Source of the DNA: Brasilonema angustatum HA4187-MV1
GTDB taxonomy: Bacteria; Cyanobacteriota; Cyanobacteriia; Cyanobacteriales; Nostocaceae
Direction of reading: 5' to 3'
Assembly: GCA_019359695.1 (NCBI GenBank)
Contig: JAHHGV010000019.1
Coordinates: 86,503-150,502 of the forward strand
Length of the DNA: 64,000 nt
This document shows positions 29,024 through 37,615 of the stretch, piece by piece. A program made the position numbers and the translations under genes. How positions within the stretch are numbered: the stretch's first letter is position 1; each line of letters begins with the position of its first letter. Under the pieces are notes generated by a model. That model ran no database searches, was not told the DNA's origin, and was given only the letters and a program-made list of their open reading frames with translations.

Positions 29024-29413
29024 CTACTTATCGCGTTGTAACCTACGTAGTTCTTCCTGCATTTGTTTGACTTGATCGCGTAGTTTATCAACATTCTCAG
29101 TAGGTTGAGTGACTTTTACAGTGGTTGACTCCTCGTCTTCCTCTAGAATCTCAATCCGACGTGGTTCTGAGGGAGAGGTTTTAGAAGCTGTTGTATCAGA
29201 TGCGGGTACGCTTTGGGCTTGCTTCATCATATCTTCTACAAACCGGCGGGCTTCGTCTGTCGTCATTTCACCCCGCGCAACCATTTCATCTGCTAGCTTT
29301 TGGACTTGCGATCGCAGTTCGGTTATTGTCCCCCCTGCTTTCTCTCCGGCGTAAGAAGCCAACCCAACACCAAGGTAAAAAGCTTTTTTTACAACATCTC
29401 CAAAACCGGGCAT
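29024..29413 (-). CDS. Phasin-like helical protein
   Basis: Encodes 129 residues from the ATG at 29413 (MPGFGDVVKKAFYLGVGLAS); the longer frame to 29470 would overlap the SRP RNA and is rejected. It has one helix of hydrophobic character, then KAGGTITELRSQVQKLADEM with a GEMTTDEARRFVEDMM segment as in phasin-family proteins. A C-terminal coiled coil follows (VDKLRDQVKQMQEELRRLQ). Phasin relatives coat polyhydroxyalkanoate granules or act as general helical scaffolds. The start lies only about 25-30 bp downstream of the SRP RNA gene, so the two may be co-transcribed. Confidence 0.65.
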   Translation of the reverse strand: MPGFGDVVKKAFYLGVGLASYAGEKAGGTITELRSQVQKLADEMVARGEMTTDEARRFVEDMMKQAQSVPASDTTASKTSPSEPRRIEILEEDEESTTVKVTQPTENVDKLRDQVKQMQEELRRLQRDK

Positions 29414-29437
29414 TGCTGCTTTTGCGCTCCTAAAATA

Positions 29438-29533
29438 GGGCGACCCGGAGACTACGCCTGCTATAAGCATCCCGTATTGCTGCTACCTTCCGGTCCTGAC
29501 AAGATTTGGGCGTTACAGCCGCGTAGATCCGAG
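29438..29533 (-). ncRNA. ffs: Bacterial small SRP RNA (4.5S)
   Basis: The minus strand contains the conserved SRP apical core TTGTCAGGACCGGAAGGTAG then CAGCAATACGGGATG. Flanking arms CTCGGATCTACGC and GCGTAGTCTCCGGG can pair into the long terminal helix. This RNA forms the signal recognition particle with Ffh for cotranslational membrane targeting. Ends are approximate, set by the outer helix. Confidence 0.92.
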
Positions 29534-29573
29534 TCTTTAAAAAGCATAGCATTAATTTTTCGCTTTGTGTGTG

Positions 29574-29840
29574 TCATCCCACTACAATTTTCCACTCGTA
29601 AAGCTGATAATTAACACAATCGTTTTGTACCAATGGATCAAGATCCACAATAGTTTGTGCTTCCTCCATTGAGGCTGCCTCAAACAGCATCATACCGCCA
29701 CCTTTTTGCGCCCAGTAGCCAGTTTTTGCTTTGTGTCCTTTGGCAATCAATTCCTGTACGTAAGCATGATGAGCGCTTACGTATTGATCAAACGTGGACT
29801 TCTCAACTTTGCCTTCTTCTATCTTCACAAACCAGGGCAT
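29574..29840 (-). CDS. YciI family protein
   Basis: Encodes 88 residues of the YCII-related ferredoxin-like fold. The conserved His is in YVSAHHAYVQEL and the Asp in EEAQTIVDLDPLVQND. The strand GGGMMLFEAASMEEA is characteristic. YciI proteins are small, often dimeric, with a putative His-Asp active site; the reaction is unknown except for a few dehydrochlorinases. It lies just upstream of the SRP RNA on the same strand. Confidence 0.85.
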   Translation of the reverse strand: MPWFVKIEEGKVEKSTFDQYVSAHHAYVQELIAKGHKAKTGYWAQKGGGMMLFEAASMEEAQTIVDLDPLVQNDCVNYQLYEWKIVVG

Positions 29841-30265
29841 TGTTTTTTACCAAAACTAGAGGTGTAGGGGGGATGAAGAAAAGGGGTGTAGGGGTTTAGG
29901 GGTGTAGGGGGACGAAGAAAAGGGGTGTAGGGGTGTAGGGGGAAAGAAAAATCGTATTTTTCGTACATCCTACGGGGTCTTACACGTAGAGAATGAGCAA
30001 GCCCTATTAAAACGAGTAGCTCATGAAAAGGGTTCCTCCTTTTTTTTCAGGATACAAGCTGCTGAGCGACAGGGGTCAATAAATTTGGGATAAAAGCTTC
30101 GGACTATTTAGGGCAATATTTGAAAATAACAAACCCTAGCGGATAGCCGGAGTATACTAGGAAAAGAGGACAAGAAAAGTCAGAAAGAAAAAAGCAAAAA
30201 ATCTTTTAACTTTTAACTTTTAACTTTGTTTGTTCTAAACCCATCATCTTTTTCAAAAGCAGCCC
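29841..30265. other. Repeat-rich gap before the Rrf2 gene
   Basis: Contains an array based on GGTGTAGG (about 29860-29942) and a TTTTAAC heptamer array (about 30204-30228). A GAAAAAATGGG-type motif is absent. No gene is supported; promoters of the divergent yciI and rrf2 genes must lie here. Confidence 0.6.
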
Positions 30266-30703
30266 GTGGAACTATCTTGTAAATCAGAATACGCAATTTT
30301 GGCTCTAATAGAGCTAGCAACTCATTACCAAAGCGGGGAACCGCTGCAAATTCGACAGATAGCGACACAACAAAATATACCAGATCGCTATCTAGAACAA
30401 CTGCTAGCAACTTTGAGGCGTGGAGGTATACTTAAAAGCCAGCGCGGCTCAAAGGGTGGTTATCTATTGGCGCGAGAACCTTGGAAAATAACTCTTTTCG
30501 AGATTTTGAATTGTTTAGAAGGGTTAGATGTGGGGATAGGTGAGGAAGACATCAACCCGAAAACTCTAGACAGTGGTGTTGTCGAAGATATCTGGCAAGA
30601 AGCAAGGGTGGCGGCAAACGCAGTTTTGCAAAAGTACACGCTTGCAGAACTTTGTGAAAAACGCGATTCTAGACGACAGTTGGACATAATGTACTACATT
30701 TAG
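30266..30703 (+). CDS. Rrf2 family transcriptional regulator
   Basis: Encodes 145 residues from a GTG (VELSCKSEYAILALIELATH). The winged helix-turn-helix continues with QIRQIATQQNIPDRYLEQLL and RRGGILKSQRGSKGGYLLAR, the classic Rrf2 signature. The three-cysteine iron-sulfur cluster of IscR is absent: only two cysteines (in NCLEG and AELCEKR) follow the DNA-binding part. Together with the adjacent cysK locus this points to a CymR-like role in cysteine or sulfur metabolism. That is inference from context. Confidence 0.88.
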   Translation: MELSCKSEYAILALIELATHYQSGEPLQIRQIATQQNIPDRYLEQLLATLRRGGILKSQRGSKGGYLLAREPWKITLFEILNCLEGLDVGIGEEDINPKTLDSGVVEDIWQEARVAANAVLQKYTLAELCEKRDSRRQLDIMYYI

Positions 30704-30777
30704 TATCTGGAATCAGATGGGTGTTGGGTAGTTCACAATTGAGTGTTGACTAATGACTAAGGATTAAGGACTTGAGT

Positions 30778-31768
30778 ATGCGAATAGCTCGTGATATTAC
30801 AGAACTTATCGGTCGTACTCCTCTGGTGCAACTCAATCGTATTCCTCAAGCTGAAGGCTGTGTGGCGCAAATTGTCGTAAAACTGGAAAGTATGAACCCA
30901 GCAGCATCTGTAAAAGACCGAATTGGTATAAGTATGATTAACTCGGCAGAGGCAGAAGGGTTGATCACTCCTGGGAAAACGCTGCTAGTGGAACCTACCT
31001 CTGGAAATACGGGAATCGCCCTAGCAATGGTTGCAGCGGCAAAGGGCTATCGATTAATTTTGACAATGCCTGAAACAATGAGCGCTGAACGAAGGGCAAT
31101 GTTGCGGGCATATGGAGCGCAATTAGAACTCACCACAGGAATTGAAGGCATGAGTGGGGCAATTCGACGGGCGCAGGAAATCGTTGATACTACTCTTAAT
31201 GCTTATATGTTACAGCAGCTCCGTAACCCAGCTAAGCCAAAATACACCGGGAGACGACAGCAGAGGAAATCTGGGAAGATACTGACGGACAGATCGATAT
31301 AGTAGTTGCTGGAGTGGGAACAGGTGGTACAATTACAGGTGTCGCTGAGGTTATCAAAGCACGCAAACCAAGTTTTCAAGCGATAAGCCGGAGGCTTGAC
31401 GCTCCGCGTATCGCAGTTGAACCCGCAAATAGCCCAGTTTTATCTGGCAAAAAACCAGGATCTCACAAAATTCAAGGAATTGGTGCTGGGTTCATTCCCC
31501 CAGGTGCTGAATGTCAACATTATAGATGAAGTCATTTCGGTGACTGATGAAGAGGCGATCGCTTACGGGAGGCGTCTGGCAAATGAAGTTGGACTACTGT
31601 CTGGTATTTCTAGCGGTGCCGCTTTGTGTGCTGCTATTCGTGTTGCTCAACGCAAAGAGAATGAGGAACGCAAAATCCGTGATGATTCCGCCTAGTTTTG
31701 GAGAAAGGTATTTGAGTACACCGTTGTTCCAAGACTTGGAGCCAAAGCTAGCAGTTAGCATCAGCTAA
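30778..31768 (+). pseudogene. cysK: Cysteine synthase A, broken by three frameshifts and an insertion
   Basis: The first part reads [24 protein letters not shown] with the PLP lysine, and [13 protein letters not shown], all as in O-acetylserine sulfhydrylase. A one-base loss in an A-run near 31241 ends the frame; the original continues in another frame as [20 protein letters not shown] and [14 protein letters not shown] 27-bp insertion lies at 31386-31412. An extra C at about 31497-31501 and another at 31677 shift it twice more; the true C-terminus (FGERYLSTPLF) ends at 31768. Two of the three indels are in homopolymers, so sequencing error must be excluded. Another cysteine synthase is needed in the genome if it is dead. 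Confidence 0.85.
31386..31412. repeat. 27-bp in-frame palindromic insertion in cysK
   Basis: Where the family reads [10 protein letters not shown], nine extra codons (SRRLDAPRI) are present. The inserted DNA contains CCGGAGGCTTGACGCTCCG, a small hairpin, flanked by GCGATA and TATCGC. It looks like a minimal mobile palindrome. Confidence 0.65.
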
Positions 31769-31783
31769 CGGTACATTGAATAA

Positions 31784-32485
31784 ATGGCAGATCAGACAAA
31801 CCACTACCAAACACTCAAAGTTAGTCCAAACGCAAGCCAAGCCGAGATTAAGCAAGCTTATCGTCGCTTGGTTAAGATGTTTCATCCTGATAGCAATCAG
31901 GGTACAGGTGATCCTGAGCAAATTATCCGTATCAATGCAGCATATGAGGTTTTAGGCGACATTCAAAATCGCCGAAATTACGACCAAAAACTGCGTCAAC
32001 GTTCTCAACAAACCACTACCAATAGGCAACAGCGTACAGCAGCAGCTCAACAGCAATACCAGGCGACAAGAAAAACTGGAAAAGATGCCGATGAGCAAAT
32101 AGAGGAATGGCTGCACCGAGTTTATCAGCCAGTGAATCGCCTGCTGTTTTCCATTTTGGCTTCTTTACGAGAGCAAATTGAGAAGCTTGCTGCTGACCCC
32201 TTTGATGATATTCTCTTGGAAGAATTTCAGGATTACTTACACGCCTGTCAAGCTGACTTCAAGCAGGCGCACCTGATTTTTCGTTCTTTACCAAATCCAC
32301 CAAGTTTAGCAAGAGCAGCAGCCCATCTCTACTATTGTCTTAATCAAATAGGCGATGGGCTAGATCAATTAGCATATTTCCCTCTTAACTATGACGAGAG
32401 TTACTTGCACGCTGGTCAAGAAATGTTCCGCACTGCCACTAATATGTACCGTGAGGCACAAGAATCTCTGGGTGCCTATGTGTAG
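31784..32485 (+). CDS. J-domain co-chaperone
   Basis: Encodes 233 residues. The J domain occupies residues 5-70 (NHYQTLKVSPNASQAEIKQAY, then MFHPDSNQG with the HPD motif, then INAAYEVLGDIQNRRNYDQ). There is no Gly/Phe region or zinc finger; a Gln-rich linker leads to an all-helical C-terminal domain of about 140 residues. This is a type III J protein that would recruit a DnaK to specific clients. It starts 15 bp after the cysK pseudogene, so it was perhaps co-transcribed with it. Confidence 0.88.
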   Translation: MADQTNHYQTLKVSPNASQAEIKQAYRRLVKMFHPDSNQGTGDPEQIIRINAAYEVLGDIQNRRNYDQKLRQRSQQTTTNRQQRTAAAQQQYQATRKTGKDADEQIEEWLHRVYQPVNRLLFSILASLREQIEKLAADPFDDILLEEFQDYLHACQADFKQAHLIFRSLPNPPSLARAAAHLYYCLNQIGDGLDQLAYFPLNYDESYLHAGQEMFRTATNMYREAQESLGAYV

Positions 32486-32534
32486 CGGTTATTATAGTTA
32501 GTGATCATAATAATTTAGTTATCTGAATCTACCC

Positions 32535-32556
32535 ACTGTACAAATGCACCCACTTA
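32535..32556 (+). repeat. 22-bp inverted repeat, left copy
   Basis: Starts ACTGTACAAATGCACC and is repeated perfectly, in the opposite orientation, at 34268-34289. The pair brackets the FHA-PrsW gene. Sequence outside the 22 bp does not match. Confidence 0.8.
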
Positions 32557-32636
32557 CAGCTCTTTATTATTAACACAAATTAGAGACAACACTATGCAGG
32601 TACGACAATATTACGCGCCTGCAGCTAACTTGTCTT

Positions 32637-33911
32637 CTACCCATTGGCAGATTTGTGTGAGTGACTTGGCGAAAGTTGATTGGCTTTGAGGATTGCTGCC
32701 ATCAAAAATATGTAAGCCAGAGAGCCGATCAAAGCTAAGAGTACGTTACCGATGATAGGATTACCTAGTATACCCTCCTTTTGCAACTCAGAGATAATCG
32801 CTCCAATGGTATGTAGAGCTGCTGAAGTCAGGTAGCCGATTCCTATAAACCGCCAAAGCTTTCTAGGTTTCATTGCACCCAATCCAATGAAGTAACCAAA
32901 GTAGCCGCTATATGCCACCTGTCCACAAATATCTCCTAAGATCAGGGGAATTAAAAGTGTTAATCCGGCAAAACTACCTTTGCTTTGAGTTTCTTGATGC
33001 ACTGTCATCAAACTCTCTACTAATGCAAATCCAGTGGCAGATGCCGTCGCTAAAAGGATTCCGTCCATAGGTTCCCATACCCCAATGAGTTCGCGCTTGG
33101 GTGATTGGAGTAGTCTGCCTATAAAGTAAACTAATATCACTGGCAGCACTTTAAACAATTCTTCTAACAAACCTGCCTTGAAAAATTCTTTGAGAATGAT
33201 AGCAAGAATGCTCTCCTTGTGTTCCGAGGCATCTCCTGGTAAGATGTCAGAAAAAATAGTTGCCAATTCATGATGGGCAGTTAAAAGCGGTAAACCAGTA
33301 GCCAAACCTAAGCTCACTAGCAACCACCAGGGCTTATGTTTATGGCAGAGTTTGTGAATAACATAGTGGCTTGCAAGAGCTAGGTAAGCTGCCAAGATGT
33401 AGAGGAAGTTATTGCTATTTTTAGTAGCCAACATTGCTACTACGAATATCACTGTGACAATGCCCGGAACAAGGAAACCTTTCTGATGTAAATCTACCCT
33501 TCCTGAGACGACAGGGAATATATCGCTGATACCAACAAAGCTAATCTGTTCATACTCAAAAACGAATTCTGGACCCTTGCGACCAAGTTTGATCTGGTCA
33601 TGTACTTGCAAAATTTGAGAACCTTGTAAGCGCTGACCATTAATATAAATACCATTACGGCTTTCCAAATCGGATATTTCCCATTGAGGCAGATCACTGG
33701 GAGACTCAGACGAGAGGGGAGAAATTTTTAAATGCTGACGGGATACTTCGTGGTATTTCGTGGAATCTAAAACAATGTCACAGCAACTAGCATCTCGTCC
33801 AATTATTATTGGTTTATCAGATAAAACTATGTTCTCAGTTTGTTGTGAGTCACTTCCTGTACTAGGGTTAATTTGTATTAAGAAGCTTTTGTAACGGTGA
33901 AGTCCTGCCAT
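32637..33911 (-). CDS. FHA domain fused to a PrsW-type membrane protease
   Basis: Encodes 424 residues. An FHA domain occupies about 20-115 (IIIGRDASCCDIVLD; VSRQHLKISPL; SDLESRNGIYINGQRLQG), which binds phosphothreonine. About eight transmembrane helices follow, with the PrsW/CAAX-like motif LLEELFKVLPVI (EExxK, near 250), a second motif around FALVESLM and a His in SAALHTIGA. PrsW in Bacillus cleaves an anti-sigma factor. Here phosphorylation by a Ser/Thr kinase may direct proteolysis; this is inference. The gene is flanked by a 22-bp inverted repeat. Confidence 0.82.
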   Translation of the reverse strand: MAGLHRYKSFLIQINPSTGSDSQQTENIVLSDKPIIIGRDASCCDIVLDSTKYHEVSRQHLKISPLSSESPSDLPQWEISDLESRNGIYINGQRLQGSQILQVHDQIKLGRKGPEFVFEYEQISFVGISDIFPVVSGRVDLHQKGFLVPGIVTVIFVVAMLATKNSNNFLYILAAYLALASHYVIHKLCHKHKPWWLLVSLGLATGLPLLTAHHELATIFSDILPGDASEHKESILAIILKEFFKAGLLEELFKVLPVILVYFIGRLLQSPKRELIGVWEPMDGILLATASATGFALVESLMTVHQETQSKGSFAGLTLLIPLILGDICGQVAYSGYFGYFIGLGAMKPRKLWRFIGIGYLTSAALHTIGAIISELQKEGILGNPIIGNVLLALIGSLAYIFLMAAILKANQLSPSHSHKSANG

Positions 33912-34267
33912 CAAATTACTCCTGAAGTTGTGTTTTTTATCAATAAAAATACGACGGGAACGTTGTTTATTTGTTTGAGAGCCTCAGCAAAGTTTGCAAC
34001 CACTATATACTTTGAGAACTTAGGCATTAACAAAAGTTTGATTTTCACAGAAGTTAAGCATGAAGAAGCTTTTCTTCTGTATTCTTAATAGGTGTAAGCA
34101 AAATCATTTTATGCAGAAGAACGTTAGCCTCACAAACTAGAAGTCGGTAGATAGACAAACTGCAAAGCGCCCAAACCGGTGCAATGCAAGCTGGGCGTGT
34201 TGCATGAGCAGTGAATGTCGTCTAGGTTGTGCCAAACTTACCGACAAAGGTAACTTGTCTGAATGCA

Positions 34268-34289
34268 TAAGTGGGTGCATTTGTACAGT
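34268..34289 (-). repeat. 22-bp inverted repeat, right copy
   Basis: Perfect reverse complement of 32535-32556, located about 125 bp upstream of the tandem QueD gene. Confidence 0.8.
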
Positions 34290-34414
34290 GTGTAAGTCCC
34301 AAGTGAAACCAGGAATATTGACGAACAACCAACAATTAACAACTTACACCAGAATTTGTTTATACTGGAAGCAGTAAGATTTAAGAAATTTTAAATTTTA
34401 CTCCCAGCTTGCTT

Positions 34415-35287
34415 ATGCAATGTATTATAAGTCGTCGGGCTCAATTTTCAGCAAGTCATCGCTATTGGTTGCCAGAACTGAGTGAAGCAGAAAATATTCA
34501 TAAATTTGGTGCTTGTTCAAAATTTCCCGGATATGGACACAATTATGTCTTATTTGTCTCCCTCATTGGAGAATTAGATGAATATGGCATGATTCTCAAC
34601 TTGTCCAACGTCAAACACGTTATTAACCGAAAAGTGACCAGTCAACTGGACTTTTCCTATCTCAACGATGTATGGTCAGAGTTTCAACAAACTCTACCCA
34701 CCCCAGAAAACATTGCAAGGGTAATTTGGCAACGGCTTGCACCCGATTTACCTTTAGTGCGTATACAGCTTTTTGAACATCCCGAACTTTGGGCTGATTA
34801 TTTAGGAAACGGCATGGAAGCATACCTCACAGTCAGCACTTATTTTAGCGCCGCCCATCAGCTAGCTCATCCTCGTCTTAGCAGCGAAGAAAACTTCAAG
34901 ATTTACGGTAAGTGCGCTAATCCCAACGGTCATGGGCACAACTATCATTTAGAAGTGACTGTCAAAGGTGAGATCGATCCACGCACTGGGATGATTATTG
35001 ATTTGGGCGCTTTGAATCAAGCTATAAAAGAGTACGTTATTGAGCTATTTGACCACAGCTTCTTAAACAAAGACGTTCCATACTTTGCTGAAGTTGTTCC
35101 CACTGCTGAGAATATTGCACTTTGTATCAGTCACCTGCTGCGATCGCCTATCCAGGAATTAGGAGCGACACTATACAAAGTAAAATTAATGGAAACTCCG
35201 AATAACTCCTGCGAAATTTATTGCACTGAGTCAGATTCCAACTCAGTTAATGCTGCACAAAATCAACCTGTGTTAGTACGCTTGTAG
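34415..35287 (+). CDS. Tandem 6-carboxytetrahydropterin synthase (QueD/PTPS) fusion
   Basis: Encodes 290 residues made of two PTPS domains (about 1-135 and 140-280). Domain 2 has a full site: SAAHQLAH, GKCANPNGHGHNYHLEV (catalytic Cys and the HxH zinc pair) and LFDHSFLN. Domain 1 keeps the Cys (GACSKFPGYGHNY) but has YGH where a zinc His is expected, and LDFSYLN instead of DHxxLN, so it looks degenerate. QueD converts dihydroneopterin triphosphate to carboxytetrahydropterin for preQ0. The ATG at 34415 is chosen over a TTG at 34409. Confidence 0.85.
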   Translation: MQCIISRRAQFSASHRYWLPELSEAENIHKFGACSKFPGYGHNYVLFVSLIGELDEYGMILNLSNVKHVINRKVTSQLDFSYLNDVWSEFQQTLPTPENIARVIWQRLAPDLPLVRIQLFEHPELWADYLGNGMEAYLTVSTYFSAAHQLAHPRLSSEENFKIYGKCANPNGHGHNYHLEVTVKGEIDPRTGMIIDLGALNQAIKEYVIELFDHSFLNKDVPYFAEVVPTAENIALCISHLLRSPIQELGATLYKVKLMETPNNSCEIYCTESDSNSVNAAQNQPVLVRL

Positions 35288-35393
35288 CTGCCTCGAATTG
35301 TAAACAGTGAGCGACTACTACTACTACTGTCGGCAGCGAATCTGCCGCCGTAGCTGGTTGGTATAAGCCTAAATTGTTTACAAATTAAAAATC

Positions 35394-36356
35394 TCAACGA
35401 CGTGCTGAACGTCGCAAAGAGGTATAAATCACCCATGCTACAAGTCCAAAACCTGCATTTAGCAATAAGCGGCTAAGTATAAATGACACAACATCACGGT
35501 CAAAAAGCTGAGATAGATTCAAAAAGCTCAGACTTTTGACTAAAAGAAATAGCCCAAAAAGAGCATTTCCAGCCAGCAACAAAGCTAACAGCACCAAGGT
35601 ACGTTGTTGGAAGCGCTGTTTAGGTGTGTATCCAGAAATCAGAATTATTGGAAGTTCGCCTTGCACCCTTACCTGTAACTGCTGTAGTCGCCAAAACATC
35701 CACAACAGAAACGGGAACAAGCCATAATTGAGCAAATTTAGTGGTATTGGATAGCGATCGCTCATAGATAGAACATTCACTAAACCATGACAAATCACAG
35801 CATTGAGCCAAGCCGCAGGCAAAAACTGCCGATATCCATACAAAGAAATGTTTTCGCTAATACATATTGCCAGGACATACCCCCAAGGGGCAGAAAACAT
35901 GGCATGAATTGGTGTGCTGATAATTCGCTCAAAAATTGGTGCCGTGTCATGAGAAAGGTAAATCCAATTCTCTTGGGCAGTGAATCCAAGGGCAACCGCT
36001 ATGGTAAATAGAAAAACAGAAGTGGGGCGAAATCGGTATCGAGGTTGGAAAAGGTAAGTTGGGACAATCACCGCTACCAGCTTACAGGTTTCTTCAACAG
36101 GACCGACTTCTATAAGTTGTCGCAGAACAACACCTGCGAAAACACGCTGCATTCTTTCCCAGTCAACAAAATTATTGGCGACTGTTTCAAAAACCCCTTC
36201 TAGCTGAAAAGCAAGAACACCAGATATTGCTCCTAACACAAAGAAAAACAGCAGCCGCATCAAAGAAGGGGCAGAAGGAATGCGGTAATAGTAGTAGAGC
36301 AGAAGCAGTAGGGGTGGTATGGCTGCACACAACAATTCCATGTAGGAACGTAGCAT
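35394..36356 (-). CDS. PrsW family intramembrane metalloprotease
   Basis: Encodes 320 residues with about eight transmembrane helices and no FHA domain. The PrsW motif GPVEETCKL (EExxK) is near residue 87; FTAQENWIYL and TPIHAMFSAPWGY carry the other conserved polar residues, and ICHGLVNVL has a further His. Members cleave membrane-bound anti-sigma factors or similar substrates. It is the second PrsW protein within 3 kb but shares little sequence with the first. It is 8 bp downstream of the methyltransferase stop on the same strand, so these two form an operon. Confidence 0.8.
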   Translation of the reverse strand: MLRSYMELLCAAIPPLLLLLYYYYRIPSAPSLMRLLFFFVLGAISGVLAFQLEGVFETVANNFVDWERMQRVFAGVVLRQLIEVGPVEETCKLVAVIVPTYLFQPRYRFRPTSVFLFTIAVALGFTAQENWIYLSHDTAPIFERIISTPIHAMFSAPWGYVLAICISENISLYGYRQFLPAAWLNAVICHGLVNVLSMSDRYPIPLNLLNYGLFPFLLWMFWRLQQLQVRVQGELPIILISGYTPKQRFQQRTLVLLALLLAGNALFGLFLLVKSLSFLNLSQLFDRDVVSFILSRLLLNAGFGLVAWVIYTSLRRSARR

Positions 36357-36364
36357 CTACGTCT

Positions 36365-37279
36365 TTACGCTTGAGCAATAATAGTGCGGTGACGGGGACT
36401 GTTAGGAGTGATAGTGGGAGTTTTAAACCCCGCCTCTACAATCACTTGCTCAAAATCCAACGTAAAATATTCATCAAGATACGGTTCAGTACTTTTGAGG
36501 AGCGTCAAAATGTAAGGCGGCATTTTTTTGTAGATTTCAGATTTGGGATTCATATCCATAATTGCCAGATGTCCATCGGGACGCAGTAGACGTCTGGCTT
36601 CAGCAAAAATCTGTTTAGTTGCTGCTTGAGGCAGTTCGTGGCACATCAGAAAAATGGAAATTAAATCAAATGAGCCATCTGGTAGCCCAGTAGATTCAGC
36701 AGCTGCATGAATCCAGTTAACATTAACATGGTGCTGCTCGCTACGGTAGTGAGCAACGGCTAAGAAGTAGGCAGATAAATCTAAACCCGTAATTTTGGCA
36801 TCGGGATAAACTTTTTGTAAGGCAAAAGTACTCAAACCCACACTGCACCCCAAATCTAGGATGTCTTGTGGTTCTTGGGGAATTTGCTGTTTGATGATGT
36901 CATGGTAACTTTGGCGCAGCATGCGATCGCCCTTTGCCCCAGCATCCTGCCAAATTCTGGCATGGACAGCATAAGCCGCCGACTCTACTTCCGAAGCCGC
37001 TTCCCAACTGAGATTTCCTGTTTCGTAAGCGTGGAATGACCGCAGGTAGTATTCTGGGTAAGAAAGCTTGGGATTTTGTACTTTCGCGAAGTCAGCTTGC
37101 CAATTACGCGCTTGTAGCGTTTGTGCTTCTTCGAGCCAATTTACTCCTATTTTCTTAGCGCGTTTAATCATCATTTGCCTAGCTTGATGCTTGGCTAAAC
37201 TGGCTAAAGGCTTGATTGCCAGAACGCCATTTACAAAACGCGAAGCTAATCCGGGAGTGTTTTTTACAGCTGTGTTCAT
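36365..37279 (-). CDS. Class I SAM-dependent methyltransferase
   Basis: Encodes 304 residues. A leader of about 130 residues includes a basic helix (LAKHQARQMMIKRAKKIG). The Rossmann methyltransferase core follows: ILDLGCSVGLSTFALQ (motif I), ITGLDLSAYFLAVA, and LPDGSFDLISIFLMCHELP. The same unusual CHELP/LHETPP end of motif IV is seen in the methyltransferase at 60668, so the two are paralogues. The substrate is unknown; similar proteins are annotated as acting on small molecules. First gene of an operon with the PrsW protease. Confidence 0.85.
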   Translation of the reverse strand: MNTAVKNTPGLASRFVNGVLAIKPLASLAKHQARQMMIKRAKKIGVNWLEEAQTLQARNWQADFAKVQNPKLSYPEYYLRSFHAYETGNLSWEAASEVESAAYAVHARIWQDAGAKGDRMLRQSYHDIIKQQIPQEPQDILDLGCSVGLSTFALQKVYPDAKITGLDLSAYFLAVAHYRSEQHHVNVNWIHAAAESTGLPDGSFDLISIFLMCHELPQAATKQIFAEARRLLRPDGHLAIMDMNPKSEIYKKMPPYILTLLKSTEPYLDEYFTLDFEQVIVEAGFKTPTITPNSPRHRTIIAQA

Positions 37280-37533
37280 CAGTAAAGTTGGTCAAATGAA
37301 TTGTCTACCTTTGGAATCAGGAGAAAGCCTGTCTATTTGAATCATATTGCAGAAGTATATATCCCATCGTTCGCGTCATCGATTACTCAAAAGATTAATT
37401 TACCAAAAATCTTTGAAAACCTTATATAGCACAATATGGTTCAGTTGGTGAGATTTGGTATAGCCATTGTTCCAGGCGATCGCTTGAGCTAGACTGTTGG
37501 CATTTAGCGGCACAAACACAGCATCGCCGTATA

Positions 37534-37583
37534 AAAACCACAGATGTACACAGATAATTAATCTGTGTGCATCTGTGGTTTTA
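37534..37583 (-). terminator. Strong bidirectional-looking hairpin
   Basis: AAAACCACAGATG-ACACAGAT pairs with ATCTGTGT-CATCTGTGGTTTT, about 22 bp with one mismatch, loop AATTA. It lies just past the DUF3352 stop on the minus strand and ends in a T-run in that direction. Confidence 0.8.
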
Positions 37584-37615
37584 TTTTCCTAAAAATTGAC
37601 TTTTCGCAGTCGGAG

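Noticed and set aside
29024..29470. Longer start for the phasin-like gene
   Set aside because: The extension overlaps the SRP RNA and adds residues with no family support; the ATG at 29413 fits.
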